A stretch of DNA of 64,000 nt, taken from assembly GCA_905250075.1 (NCBI GenBank), contig CAJNOP010000091.1, positions 329,019-393,018 of the forward strand. The letters are read 5' to 3'. Below the pieces are notes generated by a model that searched no databases, was not told the origin of the DNA, and was given only the letters and a program-made list of their open reading frames with translations. Both the position numbers and the translations under genes were made by a program. Shown here piece by piece: positions 38,601-50,530 of the stretch. The first letter of the stretch is position 1. Each line of letters opens with the position of its first letter. This DNA comes from Rotaria sp. Silwood1 (lineage: Eukaryota > Rotifera > Eurotatoria > Philodinida > Philodinidae).

Positions 38601-40954
38601 CTGTAAAATTAACGAAATTTATCACAAAATATTAAAACTATGAGAGAAAAGTAAAAAATACATTGTTGTTGAGATATTTCTCACTATTGACTATAGTTTT
38701 TACCTCTAAAATTTCGTTGTATGTACTATTTGCATATCTTGTATTCATTGGATCTAAGAATGGTCGACTGACAACATAATATCCAACACATGTTGATACA
38801 TCTATATATATATATATAAATCAATTAAAATTTCAAATAATTCAATAGTCTTACATTTAGCAACAACACTATCGATACAACCCATAACTAATCGAAAGAT
38901 GATTAAACTTCTTAAATGTTTAATCTTAAAGAAAATAAATATTAAAATTTGTTTTATTGTTTTTGCAAGAAAATAAACTATACCAATCGTTCAAAACCAT
39001 CACGTATAATCATTTTTTCTCGACGACTACCATTATAAAATGCAATTTCTTCACAATTAGTTATTAAACGTGAATTAACATAACGAAATTCACCTTCAAA
39101 TTGTTGTTCAGCAACTGTCATATGTCCAATAGGACGACGTAATCTTTTTATTTTTTGAAAAAATAAAAATTCATTCCATTGATTATTAAAATATTTTACC
39201 TTGTTAAAACAAGACCCGAACAAACTAAATAAAGTACTAATAAAGATGGTCCACTTGGACCTATTGATCCTGAGAGTTTTCTTGCGTAAATAATTATATC
39301 CAAAAATGGCTAAAGAAAAACAATATACAACTTTCTATGTTAGAAAAAAAAAAAAAAATATTAAATTTTAAATACTTTAGAAATATTTGTATAAAGATCG
39401 GCAACACTTGTACAAAATTTTTCAACATCTTGTGTTAATAATTGATCAATATTAGAAATACGACTATCAAGTGTATTAATTTGATAATAGGTATATCCTC
39501 TTGAAAAATAAAAAATAAAATATTTCTCTTCATATTTATTTCTCATTGATAAATACGGGCGCATAAGATAAAAAATCTGCCCATTACTTAGATCATTAAA
39601 GTTTTCAGAATTTTACGTTGAGTCGTTATGTATTATCGATATCGTGAGATAACTTGTTATAACTTTCTACAACAATTTTTCTCAAATGATGAAGATCCAT
39701 AATACCTCTTTATATAACACTCTACAGCACTTACGATACGCTTTCGTGCTTTGTTTGACATGCATTGAGCAGATTTTTAGTCAAAAGTTACCATTGGAAT
39801 CAAAACTAACCAGAGTCCCGCTCAGGATTCAGTGAAAAAATAAATTCTGCGAAAATGTTGTTCAAACATTCATTTTTCCACTAGACCCTGAGAAATATCT
39901 CGGCTGACTTTTTCGACGAAAAAATGTTCATGAAAACATTTGAAATCAACACTGCATTAAGTCATGCATAAAACTTAATAATCTAAGTAATGGAGAAATT
40001 AGTGATCTTATGCGTGTCCCATCTTTTCGTACTTGAGATATTGGTCATATAAATATAATGATAAACGTTTTCGAAAACGTAATTTAAGTTCTTCAAGAGT
40101 ATACTATATAAAAATCAAAGAATTACATTGACATCAATAACAATTCAAAACATACTTTAAGAGCATTATTAACCAATGCAATCTAAAAAACCAAGAAATA
40201 AAATTGTCAAATATATTCATTTTTATATATTTTTTTATTACCCATGGCATTGCATAGGCAAATCTACCAAGACATTCTTTAAATAGAACTGAACTTCGTC
40301 CAATAATAGCACTTTCAACGGATGTACTATTTTTAATCATCCACACATCAGCATAAGTACGTGCTACAAGTGATGCAGCAACCAATACAAGGAAAAGACT
40401 CTAAATCCAATATATAAGAGATTATATATAGTTTTCTTTTGGAAAAGATTTTACTTCGCCACAGAATACTTTTGGAACAAGTATTTTAAGTAAAATAATA
40501 AGCTTCCTAATATGAAGGAAAAGAATTAATTAGTAGAATCAAGGGTGGTTTTTTTTTTCTTTTAGATTTTTCGTACCGAAAAAAATTCTTGTCAACAGCA
40601 ACATTTCGATCTTTCTTCGCTAGATGCTAAACAAAAAAAAAATTTAATCAAATTATTCTTTTGTCTTCTACTCTAATGAAATATGAATACGTACAGATTT
40701 CATAGACGAATTGATATCTTTTGCTAATAGTCTAAATCATAAAATAGAATTTTGAATCAAAATTTCTATACGAAATAAAAAGAACTAACTGTTTAGATCG
40801 TTCATGGAGCCATTTGACTGTTATCCAATAAGATAAAGCCATGGATGATGCTGAGAAAAAAAAAGAAATAAAATTTATAACATAGAATTAATTATATTAT
40901 ACCTAACACAAAACCATGACGATAAACAGCAGGTAATTTACTCATACCAGCCAT
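35656..40954 (-). CDS. ABCD3: Peroxisomal half ABC transporter ABCD3/PMP70, 23 exons, 653 aa
   Basis: Exons: 40903-40954, 40790-40850, 40695-40731, 40577-40626, 40455-40506, 40242-40400, 40156-40182, 40033-40103, 39376-39499, 39200-39309, 38984-39143, 38855-38924, 38704-38801, 38048-38090, 37978-37991, 37893-37927, 37696-37836, 37612-37643, 37440-37549, 37110-37385, 35897-36001, 35788-35844, 35656-35733. The total is 654 codons; human PMP70 has 659 residues. It matches PMP70 end to end: [49 protein letters not shown], Walker [10 protein letters not shown] (467-475), signature LSGGE (565-569), Walker B FAILDE, and the ending EFGS. It carries long- and branched-chain acyl-CoA into peroxisomes as a dimer. 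Exon 15 is only 14 bp. Three introns exceed 500 bp; the rest are about 40-110. Confidence 0.96.
36592..36749. repeat. Hairpin repeat in the longest ABCD3 intron
   Basis: Imperfect inverted repeat: gaaagtgtt and gagatatcgaattt on the left are matched by aattcgatatctc and aacactttc on the right, with about 50 bases between the arms. It lies in the 1.1-kb intron 36002-37109, where nothing else was recognised. Confidence 0.45.
37978..37991 (-). other. ABCD3: 14-bp microexon of ABCD3
   Basis: Needed to keep both frame and conservation: it supplies A-V-G-R-L between ...LMRLAE and [12 protein letters not shown]. It is bounded by tttctag and gtaaga. Confidence 0.82.
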
Positions 40955-42485
40955 CGTAAAACTTAATCTAAAATATTTATCTTATTTTTACAAACTTCTC
41001 AAAAATATTCAGCATATTTCATTGTTTCCATGTGTGCAGTTCTACGAAATCGAACAATGTTTGATCTAATAAACAAAATTTTTCATGAAAAAATTTTTCT
41101 GTTCTTCTTTTCTTTTTTCAACAAAAAAAAACAATGTGCGTCACAAATTCTATTTCATTGGACTCTGCCACTTTTGACATAAATATAAATAAGTGATATC
41201 ATGGTTCCAGAATGCAAGGAATAAGTTATTCAAGATAAAGTAATCGTAACATATGAACTATTTTAGTGTACCTAATTTTGTTTAAATAAAACGAGCATGA
41301 ACTTCTGCATTTACCCATTTAATATTATTTCATATTCAGAAACATTATTTTTTTTCAAATTATAAATAAATTGAACAAACACGATTTACAACATTTAACA
41401 TAGAATAAATACTCATTTTATTAAAAGTAAAATGAAATAGTAATATGCATCTATAGTATGTGACTTAATATGTTGTGACAACAAAAAAAAAAAACTTTTG
41501 AAGTTTATTTTAAGAATTTTATAATAGCGATAATGATTAATATTAGATATTTGTGTAATGACGACATAAATTTTGTTTTCTCGTCTTGTCATAGTGTTAA
41601 TCGAATCTACTGTATACAGTAGAGTACTAGGTATTACTTTTCTTTTCATTGAAAACTCGAACCTCTTGAAAAGCGTAACAACTCACATTCATCGATTGGA
41701 TGACTTCAACATGGGTTGATTGATCGGTTGGGAAGGTAATTCAGATGACTCATCATCATGTTAGACTGGATAAAACATGCTCACTCACAATCGACTATTG
41801 ACATGTATGAGGACGCCACAATCCAAAAGACAGAATACAAAAAAAAGGATGTTGTACATTTATATGTTCCACGAGTCGTGCAATCAAAATAGGGTTAAGT
41901 TGGGTGGCAATGGCGACTAACCATGCTGTAGATTATAAAGAGAACAGTTTATCTAAGGAAATAAAAGCAAGTTGAATGGAAATCATTCGCATTTTCTTTT
42001 TAATCTTGACTTGATTGAGCATCTTAGGATTTCTTTCTGAAGAAAAAAGAAGACAAAATTGGTACAAAGGTGCAAATGCGGCTTTTGTCTTGTCTCATAC
42101 ACGATAATTCGTATTTATTTTCTCTAATTTCTTCTGTTATTGATTATTTAAACTTATCTTACGCTGTTGTTGTATCGTCTGCAATTTTAAAATTAAAGAA
42201 AGGCATTGACAACCCGCTAATACAATTTTTAAAATTAACCAAAGAAAATGTAAGAATTTGATTAGTCAAGTGTCAACTACGAAGTAATAGTAATGGAAAG
42301 CATCTTACACCTTTATTTTTGAAGTTGCAAATAAAATGACCCATCTCTATTGTGAATATAAAGATGGTGCCCGGTAAAAACAAGTTCAAATTATAAAGTC
42401 TATTCGATTGATTCGACAGAGTTCCAATTATCGAATGCTTTGAAGTCCCAATTAAGCTGCAGTACTCATGATAATGTTTTAAAAA
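40955..42485. other. Intergenic, nothing recognised
   Basis: Upstream of the ABCD3 start. Small frames at 41413-41649 (-) and 42070-42261 (+) are not convincing. The last nine bases (42477-42485) are the target duplication of the element that follows. Confidence 0.4.
42477..42485. repeat. Left target-site duplication of the 802-bp element
   Basis: TTTTAAAAA, identical to 43288-43296. Confidence 0.65.
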
Positions 42486-43287
42486 GGCTACTATTTAAGC
42501 GGTCAGTAAAATAAATTAAATGATCAGTAAAATAGATGAAATGGTCAGTAAAATAAATGGTCAGTAAAAAGTGTATAAATGATCAGTAAAAAGATTAAAT
42601 GGTCAGTACTTAGATTATCACTCATATAAAAAAAAGATTGGAAAAATCTGATTTTAATCGATTTTTTAAATCAAACCAGTGATTAAAATAAATTAAATTT
42701 ATAAATATTAATTTTAATGGCGGCGACGGTAAAATGCGTTTTCTCAAACTTTATGTTGAAAACTCAGATGTTCGATCGCTTTTTCGGACTCCTTGCCTCG
42801 GAAAATTAGTAGATATGATGCTAGATCGACCTTTGACATAAATTCCATGCTTCACGACTCGATATCAATTGGTACTTATTCATTTAAAAATAAAAACTAT
42901 TAGAATTGATTAAAATCGATTTAAAAATTTTAATTGATTTTAATAGATTAAAAATCGAATAATCTGACTGAAATTGAGTAAAATAGTCAATGAAAAAATT
43001 TTAATCGGTTAAAATGCATATTTATAAATTTAATTTATTTTAATCACTAGTTTGATTAAAAACCTGGTTAAAACTGTCCCATTTTAATCGATTTTTAATC
43101 ACAAAAAAATCGATTAAAATCAGATTTTTTCCTATCTTTTTTTTTATATGAGTGATAATCTAAGTACTGACCATTTAATCTTTTTACTGATTATTTATAC
43201 ATTTTTTACTGACCATTTATCTTACTGATCATTTCATCTATTTTCCTGACCATTTCATTTATTTTACTGACCGCTTAATAATATCCC
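42486..43287. mobile_element. 802-bp long-terminal-inverted-repeat DNA element, non-autonomous
   Basis: The left end GGCTACTATTTAAGCGG and the right end, reverse complemented, GGGATATTATTAAGCGG begin inverted arms of about 165 bases (42486-42650 and 43115-43287). The arms carry several degenerate copies of GRTCAGTAAAA, and weaker inverted pairing continues inward. The flanks share TTTTAAAAA (42477-42485 and 43288-43296), read as a 9-bp target duplication. This would suit a Mutator- or Merlin-like element. Because the site is palindromic, a TTAA duplication (Kolobok or piggyBac style) cannot be excluded. There is no open frame. Centre 42720-42860 is less AT-rich than the arms. Confidence 0.8.
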
Positions 43288-43296
43288 TTTTAAAAA
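43288..43296. repeat. Right target-site duplication of the 802-bp element
   Basis: TTTTAAAAA, identical to 42477-42485. The low-complexity sequence makes the exact length uncertain. Confidence 0.65.
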
Positions 43297-44344
43297 ATTG
43301 ATTATGACGACTTTATTATTTAGTTCAATATTCATTCTTAATACTGATGATGTAAAATGTCTGTCGTCCGGAGATTAAAAGTACACGAAATATGTGCAAC
43401 GCTATTCTTAAAAATATCGCACCATTGATGTTTAGCAGATTTTAAACTTTTGTTTTACTCATCAAGATCTATCTATCCTAAAAATATCAGACATTTCTAA
43501 TGAACTATTCTTCAGAATCTGAAGAAAGAGTTAAAGGTCTTCTTAAAATAGATCTTTGTTTGATAAAATGATTCGAAACGGTTTTATCAAAACTATATAA
43601 TAAATAAAATTGTTTAGAAGCAAATCGTCTTTAAAATAATTTGTCTACTTAAAGATAAACAACAGTCATATATAAAGGGAACATATGGTTGAAAATTTCA
43701 GGAAAGACGTATTTCGGTTTTGGAGAGTTCATTTTCAAAAAAATTTGTAGTATCTGATACTTTTTTCAATGTGATGTTTTAGAAAGAAAAGTCATAATGA
43801 TTATTTTATAGGCGATTTTCTTTTCATGTATATAGACTCAGTTGCCTTTTAAGACATCTATGGAAAAAAAGAATTCAGTAGAAACGATCGTCCAACAATC
43901 TGAGTCGAGTATCGTATATATAGAAAAACCAACGTAGGAGATGACGGAAAGTCACTATATGCCGAGCTTGTATGAGACAGTTTTTTATTTTTTTGTTTTA
44001 TCTTACATATCCATCAATATTACTTAGTTTTGTCAAAATGATTAATATCAATTCGATTGAGTTTGATAGCAATATTTTTGTTCGTTTTATGTAAAAAGAA
44101 AAAACACTATTATGCATTTATATTTATATTTTGAAACAGAGATTTATATTTATTTATTTTGTAATAGTTTACTATTGTTAAAATATGCTTTAGCTCGATA
44201 TCTTAACAAATTTTGCTCATGATGTATGCTTTAGTTAGTCAAAAATAAATTAGTCTCTAGCAAGACTTTGAAAATGAGAAAAAAAAAACGAACGTTATAA
44301 AATACACAAACACAGATGTGAATAGATAATTTAATAAACGATTT
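43297..44344. other. Intergenic, nothing recognised
   Basis: About 1 kb, AT-rich, between the inverted-repeat element and the 3' end of the Rho-like GTPase. Confidence 0.4.
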
Positions 44345-45197
44345 TTAAACACCAATACATCCTGATACTAATTTTCTCCAAGTTTTATTTGAATGTGTAC
44401 GATGACGTGTTCGTTGTTTATTATTTGTTTGATTTTGTTGTTCAATTAATGGTACAATAGATGTTGATGGAAGTGGTAATGTTACATTGGCATCACGAAA
44501 ATCAAGTGCTGTTATAACAGCTGTATCAAAAACAATTTTTAAATTTTTTTCTGTTAATGCTGAACATTCAATATAAGTACATGCATGTATTTGTTGTGCA
44601 CGTGCACGTGCTTCTTTTTCTGTCACCGGTTTTAATTTTTGTTGATCAAGTGTTAATAATGTTTTTAAATCAGATCGTAAATCCATTTGTGTACCAATAA
44701 GTATAATTGGAATATTTGCATTGGAACGACGAGCACGTGATAACCAATATGTTACTGCATTTTGAAATGATTGTGGATTAACAACACTAAAGCAAAGTAA
44801 TACTACATCACTATATGGGATACAAAGACCATGGAGAGATGAAAATTGTTCCTAGAAGTATATCAATCATGTCTTTGTTTATGATTATTATTGTATTCTA
44901 TCTATTTACTTTTCCTCCTGTATCGCATATATCAAAATGGACAAGTCGAGTACCTACAGAAACATCAACTGAATAATTATCAAATGCTGTAGGTACATAT
45001 TGTGTTGGAAAATCGTTTGTTGTATAACTAACAACTAATGAAGATTTTCCAACGCCACTATCACCAATAATAACACATGTGATATGACCACCTGTATGAT
45101 TTGCATTTATTGATGATGATGGTACAATTGGAATAGATAAACTTGATGATGATATTGTTGTTGACGATGACATTAAATCAAAACAATGTGGAGTCAT
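44345..45197 (-). CDS. RHOU/RHOV-like Rho GTPase with altered catalytic residues, 264 aa
   Basis: Two exons, 44910-45197 and 44345-44851, with a 58-bp phase-0 intron. A 38-residue Ser-rich N-terminal extension precedes the GTPase fold, as in RHOU/Wrch-1 and RHOV/Chp. Closest family features are [45 protein letters not shown], and [17 protein letters not shown], all typical of RHOU/RHOV. The P-loop is GDSGVGKSS: Ser46 sits where Rac/Rho have Gly12. Switch II reads DTGGKE where the family has DTAGQ(D/E): Gly93 for Ala59 and Lys95 for the catalytic Gln61. All three changes are of the kind that slow GTP hydrolysis, so this may be a constitutively GTP-bound switch. The C-terminus GCIGV has one cysteine four from the end, usable for lipid attachment. 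Confidence 0.86.
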
Positions 45198-47672
45198 TTT
45201 CTAAATATAAATAAAGTTGATTTTATATAATTATTATAGAGAGAAAGCACTATATAAATTATATATAAATGAGAAAATTTTTATAGCAAATCTCAAGGTT
45301 TAGAGAATATTATATCTTATGCTGATAAATGATATGGATTGTAATGTGTTAGGATGGATGTGCAGAAAAGAGAAGTCAAATGGCAGACATTGTAAAACTT
45401 TCGTTATAGACAAAAGTAACTGTTACTGTCTGTCAAATAAAAGAAAACCATAGATCGAGCGCATCCTTGTCAATGATATTCGATGATAATGATATTTTCT
45501 CAAACTGCCGCTAAATTACATTCGCTATAATACCTTTCGAAAGTTTTGTTTTGCCGATTTTATTGACATCGTACAGGATATTGAATGTTGATTGTTGTTT
45601 ACTAATAGTGCCAACAATAGATGATCTTTAGACGATAAATAAATAGAAGAAAAAGAACTTGCTTGTCATCCATGCTCTTTCTCTCTATTTGTCGAGCATC
45701 TCGATTAGAGATATTTCTTATCGTATATCATCATCTGGTTTCTTTTACTCTATTCTTGCTTATCCTGACAACAACAACAAATGAGGAAAAAAACCGAATG
45801 GCGATCTATCTTTCTTATTCTTCGTCTATCTTTCTTCTCGTTTTTTTTTTATATATATATCTACAGAATCATTCATTCATAATCTTTTTTTCTCCGTTCT
45901 TGATTTGTTCTCAATAAAATAATAACTGGTACTGACAACAAACGAAGAATAAGAGAAGACACTTAACAACACACAGACTGTTTTGATTAGCATATAAAGA
46001 GCAGCCGGATTCGATCAAAATGCTCTACTTATTTAGTTAGACAAAGAAAATGATCCCTGATGTATAATGATATAGACAAATTCTTGTCAATTTTAGTTTT
46101 AACATATAAAAATATATCAAATAAAAAGTTAAAGTCGTTTACTCACATTGGCCGTGATTTTTAGTATTGACAGAACAGAATATGTATGTATATATTGATG
46201 TAATGGTTACGGTGGGAAATCAGTTTTTTAAAGGTGTAACAGAGCAAAAAAAAAGAAGAGAGACAGAGAGAACGAGAAATATAAAATAATCACTTCTTTT
46301 TTTTCTATTGAGGTTGCGGTTGTCGTTACCTTTGCGTCTTCTCAAGGATCTAATACGAACAACGAAAATTATTTTTGTTACGTCATTCTTACTTCTTTCT
46401 TCCACTCTTTAGGGTCTATCACACACGCGTATAGAACGAAGAAGAAATGTGTAATGATTTTTGATTTACCTGACGTATGTAAATATACAATCCATCTTGC
46501 CTTGGCAATATTGATCGATACGATCAATAATAATTATTGTATAAAAAAAACAGGAGAACGTCCAATAAACATAAACATGCATTGATAAAGAAAAAAAAAA
46601 AGAAAAGAGTACAGTTTTTTAATAGATAAGCATCAGAACGTTGATAGTCACACTTCATCAAGTCAAGGTAAATGAGAGGAAAAAAAATGAAAAAAGAAAG
46701 AAAGGGCAAAAGTAGCATGACTTATTACTAAAGCCTAATGAAGAATAAGTGCAATATTCATTTGTGTTCTTTTCCGTGTCAACTGTCCTTCAGTCGTTTT
46801 TTTTTTCTTTTTTTAATAAACTATTTAAGTAATGAACGAAGATGAAAATCTAAGATAGATATTGAATGCTAATCAATCACATCAATGTTTAAGAACAAGC
46901 AAAAAAAAGCAACTTACTATCTTCTTGGATCTGATGTATGTCTTTTTTTTGTTCTCTTCAATACAAAACATGAGAAAAAAAAATTCTTTTAAACTTTCTT
47001 CATTGCATTAATATTCATAATTGTTCTCTCAATCAAGAACTATGTCTTTTGTCTTTTTGAAAAATAACAAAAGAAACTTTGTCTATGATCGTATATAAAG
47101 AATTACAAAAAAAAAACGAAAATATGTCTGGATATGAATATGATGATTGGCAATTGTACATATAATGAGTCTGAAAATTCTACATAGATTTGTCGTTTTG
47201 GCGTGTTCGATTAAGCATAAGAAAACGAGAGAAGTGACAAATTCATTTTTCTTCTTGATCTACAAACATTACGCTTCAACTATATATAATATATCAACAA
47301 TACCAGATCGATCAACGATGATGATGTAACTATCAAAATGGCTTAAAGTAAAGACAACGCATAACAAGGCAGTAGTTATTACTCAATAGGTTCTTTGTGA
47401 TAGATTTTTTATCAGATATTTTCAATTGAATGGATTCATTTTTATTCATTTCTAAGGCAGTCTTTTTTTTCAAAAATAGATCACTTATTTATTTTCTTTT
47501 AATAAATTCCATTTTCTATATTAACTCATAAAATGAATACAAAGAGAAAAAAATGTTGGAAGCAAGGTATGAATATATGAAGTACTATATAAATTATTAA
47601 AAAAAAAAAAAAAGTTTATTTCAAAAAGGAAACTAGACTCATTCACGCATCTAAAAAAACTCATTTACAATA
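45198..47672. other. Intergenic, nothing recognised
   Basis: About 2.5 kb between divergent Rho-like and TRAF genes, AT-rich with many homopolymer A/T runs. Short frames at 45663-45917, 46220-46405 and 46524-46718 have no recognisable domain. Confidence 0.4.
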
Positions 47673-49643
47673 ATGACGGATTCATCGCTTAGTATTCCTA
47701 CATATGATGGATCTCTGTTATCAGTACGTAGTTCATCTTCATCAGTAGATCGATTACATAAAAAAACAGGCGTTTGCAGACGGTAAGTAATTCTGTATTG
47801 TTTTTTTTCTAGTGAAAAAAAAAAACTTATTTCATCTTTTGTTTTTTGTATAATCATATACAGTCTATTTAACAGCAGGCATATCCGAGTAGCTCATTAG
47901 GTATAAAGTTTCTTTAAATTTGGTAGTATGACGTACCGTATATTCCATTAAAAAAAAATAAAAAAAATAAAGCAAACTAAAAATTATGTTGAAAAACAGT
48001 ACAATATGTATTCCTATTGACAGGTTTGATTTCAAATTGGACTATATCGAAATAATTTAAAGCAATTTATTCAATAAATTTTTATTTTATAGAAAATTTG
48101 AATTACAACCAAAATGGAAAAATGGTGAACTCGAATCAAAATATCGATGTTCATCATGTAATAATTATTTACGATTTCCAATTCAATTTGAAACTTGTGG
48201 ACATTATGTTTGTTCAAGTTGTCTACCAGATATAATACGGTATAGAAATAAATCTTCAATTGATTAAATATTTACTTTGTTTAGTGTTGCATCACGTTGC
48301 CCAACATGTCAACAACCAATAACGAAAGATAAAATCGTTAATGATAAAGATTTAGAAAAAGAAATTCAAAATTTGGAAGTTTATTGTACAAATAAAGATA
48401 AAGGTTGTAATTGGCTAGGACTATTACGAAATTTTCAAGTTCATATTGAAACATGTGACTTTATATTCGTTGATTGTTTGGCTGGATGTGGTACAAAATT
48501 TGAAAGACGTTTTCTAAGTAAACATCAAAATGAAGATTGTGTAAAACGAACAATAACTTGTGATTTTTGTATGCAAAAAAATCTTTATCTCATAAGGAAA
48601 TTGTTTATAGATTAATATCTTTTTTATTAATTAAGGTAAGACAAATATTGTATTTGAAGATGAAATTCCTCATTTGAATGTTTGTTCTGAATTTAAAATT
48701 CCTTGTCCAAATCAATGTTCAATACAAGAAGTTTCACGTGGACAAGTATTATGTTATTCAATAAGAAAGAAATATTTTTTTATTTTTTGCTTAGATGCAA
48801 AATCATTTAGATAATGAATGTTCAAAACAAGAAATTCTTTGTCCATTTCATGATTGTGGATGTGAATATCGTGCTAATCGAGCAGCTATTACTCAGCATG
48901 TAAAAGATTCACCTGGTATTCATTTAAATATGGCTGGAAAAACAGTTTCAATACAAAAACAATTATTAAAATTATATGAAGAACGTTCAAATGAACAGAA
49001 CAAATGGATTGAATTATTAGCACGAAAAGTAAATGCATTAGAAAAAACTTATGGACCACAATTTATTTGGAAAATTGATCATTATCAAGTATAAATATTC
49101 TCATATTTGAAAAGAGTTTTCTTCTATAATATATTCTTTCTATTAGGAAAGATTTCAAGAGGCTCGTACAAATAAAAAGTCAACTCTATTTAGTCCACAC
49201 TTTTTAACCAGTCGTCATGGTTACCGTTTAGCACTTTCAATTTGTTTATGGGGAGATGGAAAAGGTAAATAGGTTTCTTTTCTACATGATGACATTTATT
49301 TTTATTTAATTTAGTTAAAGGAAAATATGTTTCATTATTTATTTGTATTCATCGTGGTGAATATGATTCTTTATTAACTTGGCCATTTTCACATCGTGTA
49401 ACATTTACATTACTTGATCAATGTGAAGATGTCAATAATCGTCGTCATATAATATGTACTGTTAAACCAAATGTATGTAAAGAAAATAAACCATTCTTAG
49501 GTCGACCCATAACAGAACGAAATGCAAGTTTTGGATGTCCGAAATTTGTCGATGTGGATACAATGACAAAATTTAATTATGTTAAAGATGATACAATATT
49601 TATTAAAGTTGAAGTTGATAATGAAGAAATGATTTTTATTTAA
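47673..49643 (+). CDS. TRAF-family signalling adaptor (RING, TRAF zinc fingers, MATH), 463 aa
   Basis: Seven exons: 47673-47782, 48093-48239, 48285-48568, 48636-48745, 48795-49088, 49147-49264, 49315-49643. They total 464 codons with every phase matching. Residues 56 to about 100 form a RING finger (C-x2-C, CGHYVCSSC, RCPTC) that recruits E2 enzymes. Three or more TRAF-type zinc fingers follow (for example CNWLG...H...C, CDFCKTNIVFEDE..H...C, CPFHDCGCEYRA...H). A short coiled coil (LLKLYEERSNEQNKWIELL) leads to a C-terminal MATH/TRAF-C domain beginning FIWKID and ending after the TFTLLDQ and KFNYVKDDTIFIKVEV strands. TRAFs trimerise, bind receptor tails and build ubiquitin chains upstream of NF-kB and JNK. 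The architecture is closest to TRAF4/TRAF6-type proteins; the paralogue is not resolved. Confidence 0.92.
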
Positions 49644-50530
49644 AATTAATGAATAAAAACAAAAACAAGTACTTTTATCTTGCTTATTTATTATTATGCA
49701 TTGAAATTAAGCTTATGCTATATTGTTCAAGTTTAAATGTAAATAAAAAAAAATACAGTGCTTTTCGCCGTAATAATCACTGTCATGTTTTAAATGTTAA
49801 ATTTTATCACATACTCGATTGACAGACCTAGAGTATACACTATTGAGATTAATCTTTTTCATTAAACTAAAAGTGTCTTCTGACTTGCATAACATTGAAA
49901 CCAGGCGTAGTACTTTTCTTCTTATATATAATATAATGGCAATTGCAATATGACGTATAGAATAAATTTTAAAGAAAATTAAACAGTAAATAGACGTTCT
50001 TAGATCTTCTATTAAGAGGGTGTGGGTGTGAGTGCAGATCAGATGAACACTTACATTCACATCGACATCCGGATGAATTGTATTCTCTTCTAGAACGAGA
50101 GATGTTTAAAAAAAAAGGTGTATCCTATAAAAAACACCAATACGACACTTTCGGATGTAAAAGTAATAAAAAAAAACAACATAAAAAAATAGAAAGAGTA
50201 ATTTAAATGCAATTTATCCATCAGAGAACAATGTCGATATGTTTAAGAAAAATATTATGCAGACAACATTTACGATCTCAAAACATATCGAGTAAATTAA
50301 TAAGTTATGTCTACAGCAACTCGAAATTTATAACTGTTGCAATTGTAGAATGATGAATGAAAGAGACATTTTGATATTGTTCAAATGAACAATATTTTTA
50401 GTCAGTGTGAGATTTTTCTGAGTATTTAAAAGAAAATGATTGAACTATTTCATGTCATTTAGACATCAAGAAAAATGGCTTATCTACCACAAAGAGTTAT
50501 TATATGTAACAAATACACATGAACATTGAT
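49644..50530. other. Intergenic with one TG-rich motif
   Basis: Convergent 3' flanks of the TRAF gene and the synthetase-like/propeller gene. 50017-50060 contains gggtgtgggtgtgagtg followed by agatgaac and then cattcacatcgacatcc, a degenerate inverted copy of the TG-rich motif seen at 61.3 kb. Confidence 0.45.

Noticed and set aside
25219..40954. The two ABC genes as one tandem duplication
   Set aside because: One is a full ABCA transporter and the other an ABCD half transporter; they belong to different subfamilies and do not derive from a local duplication.
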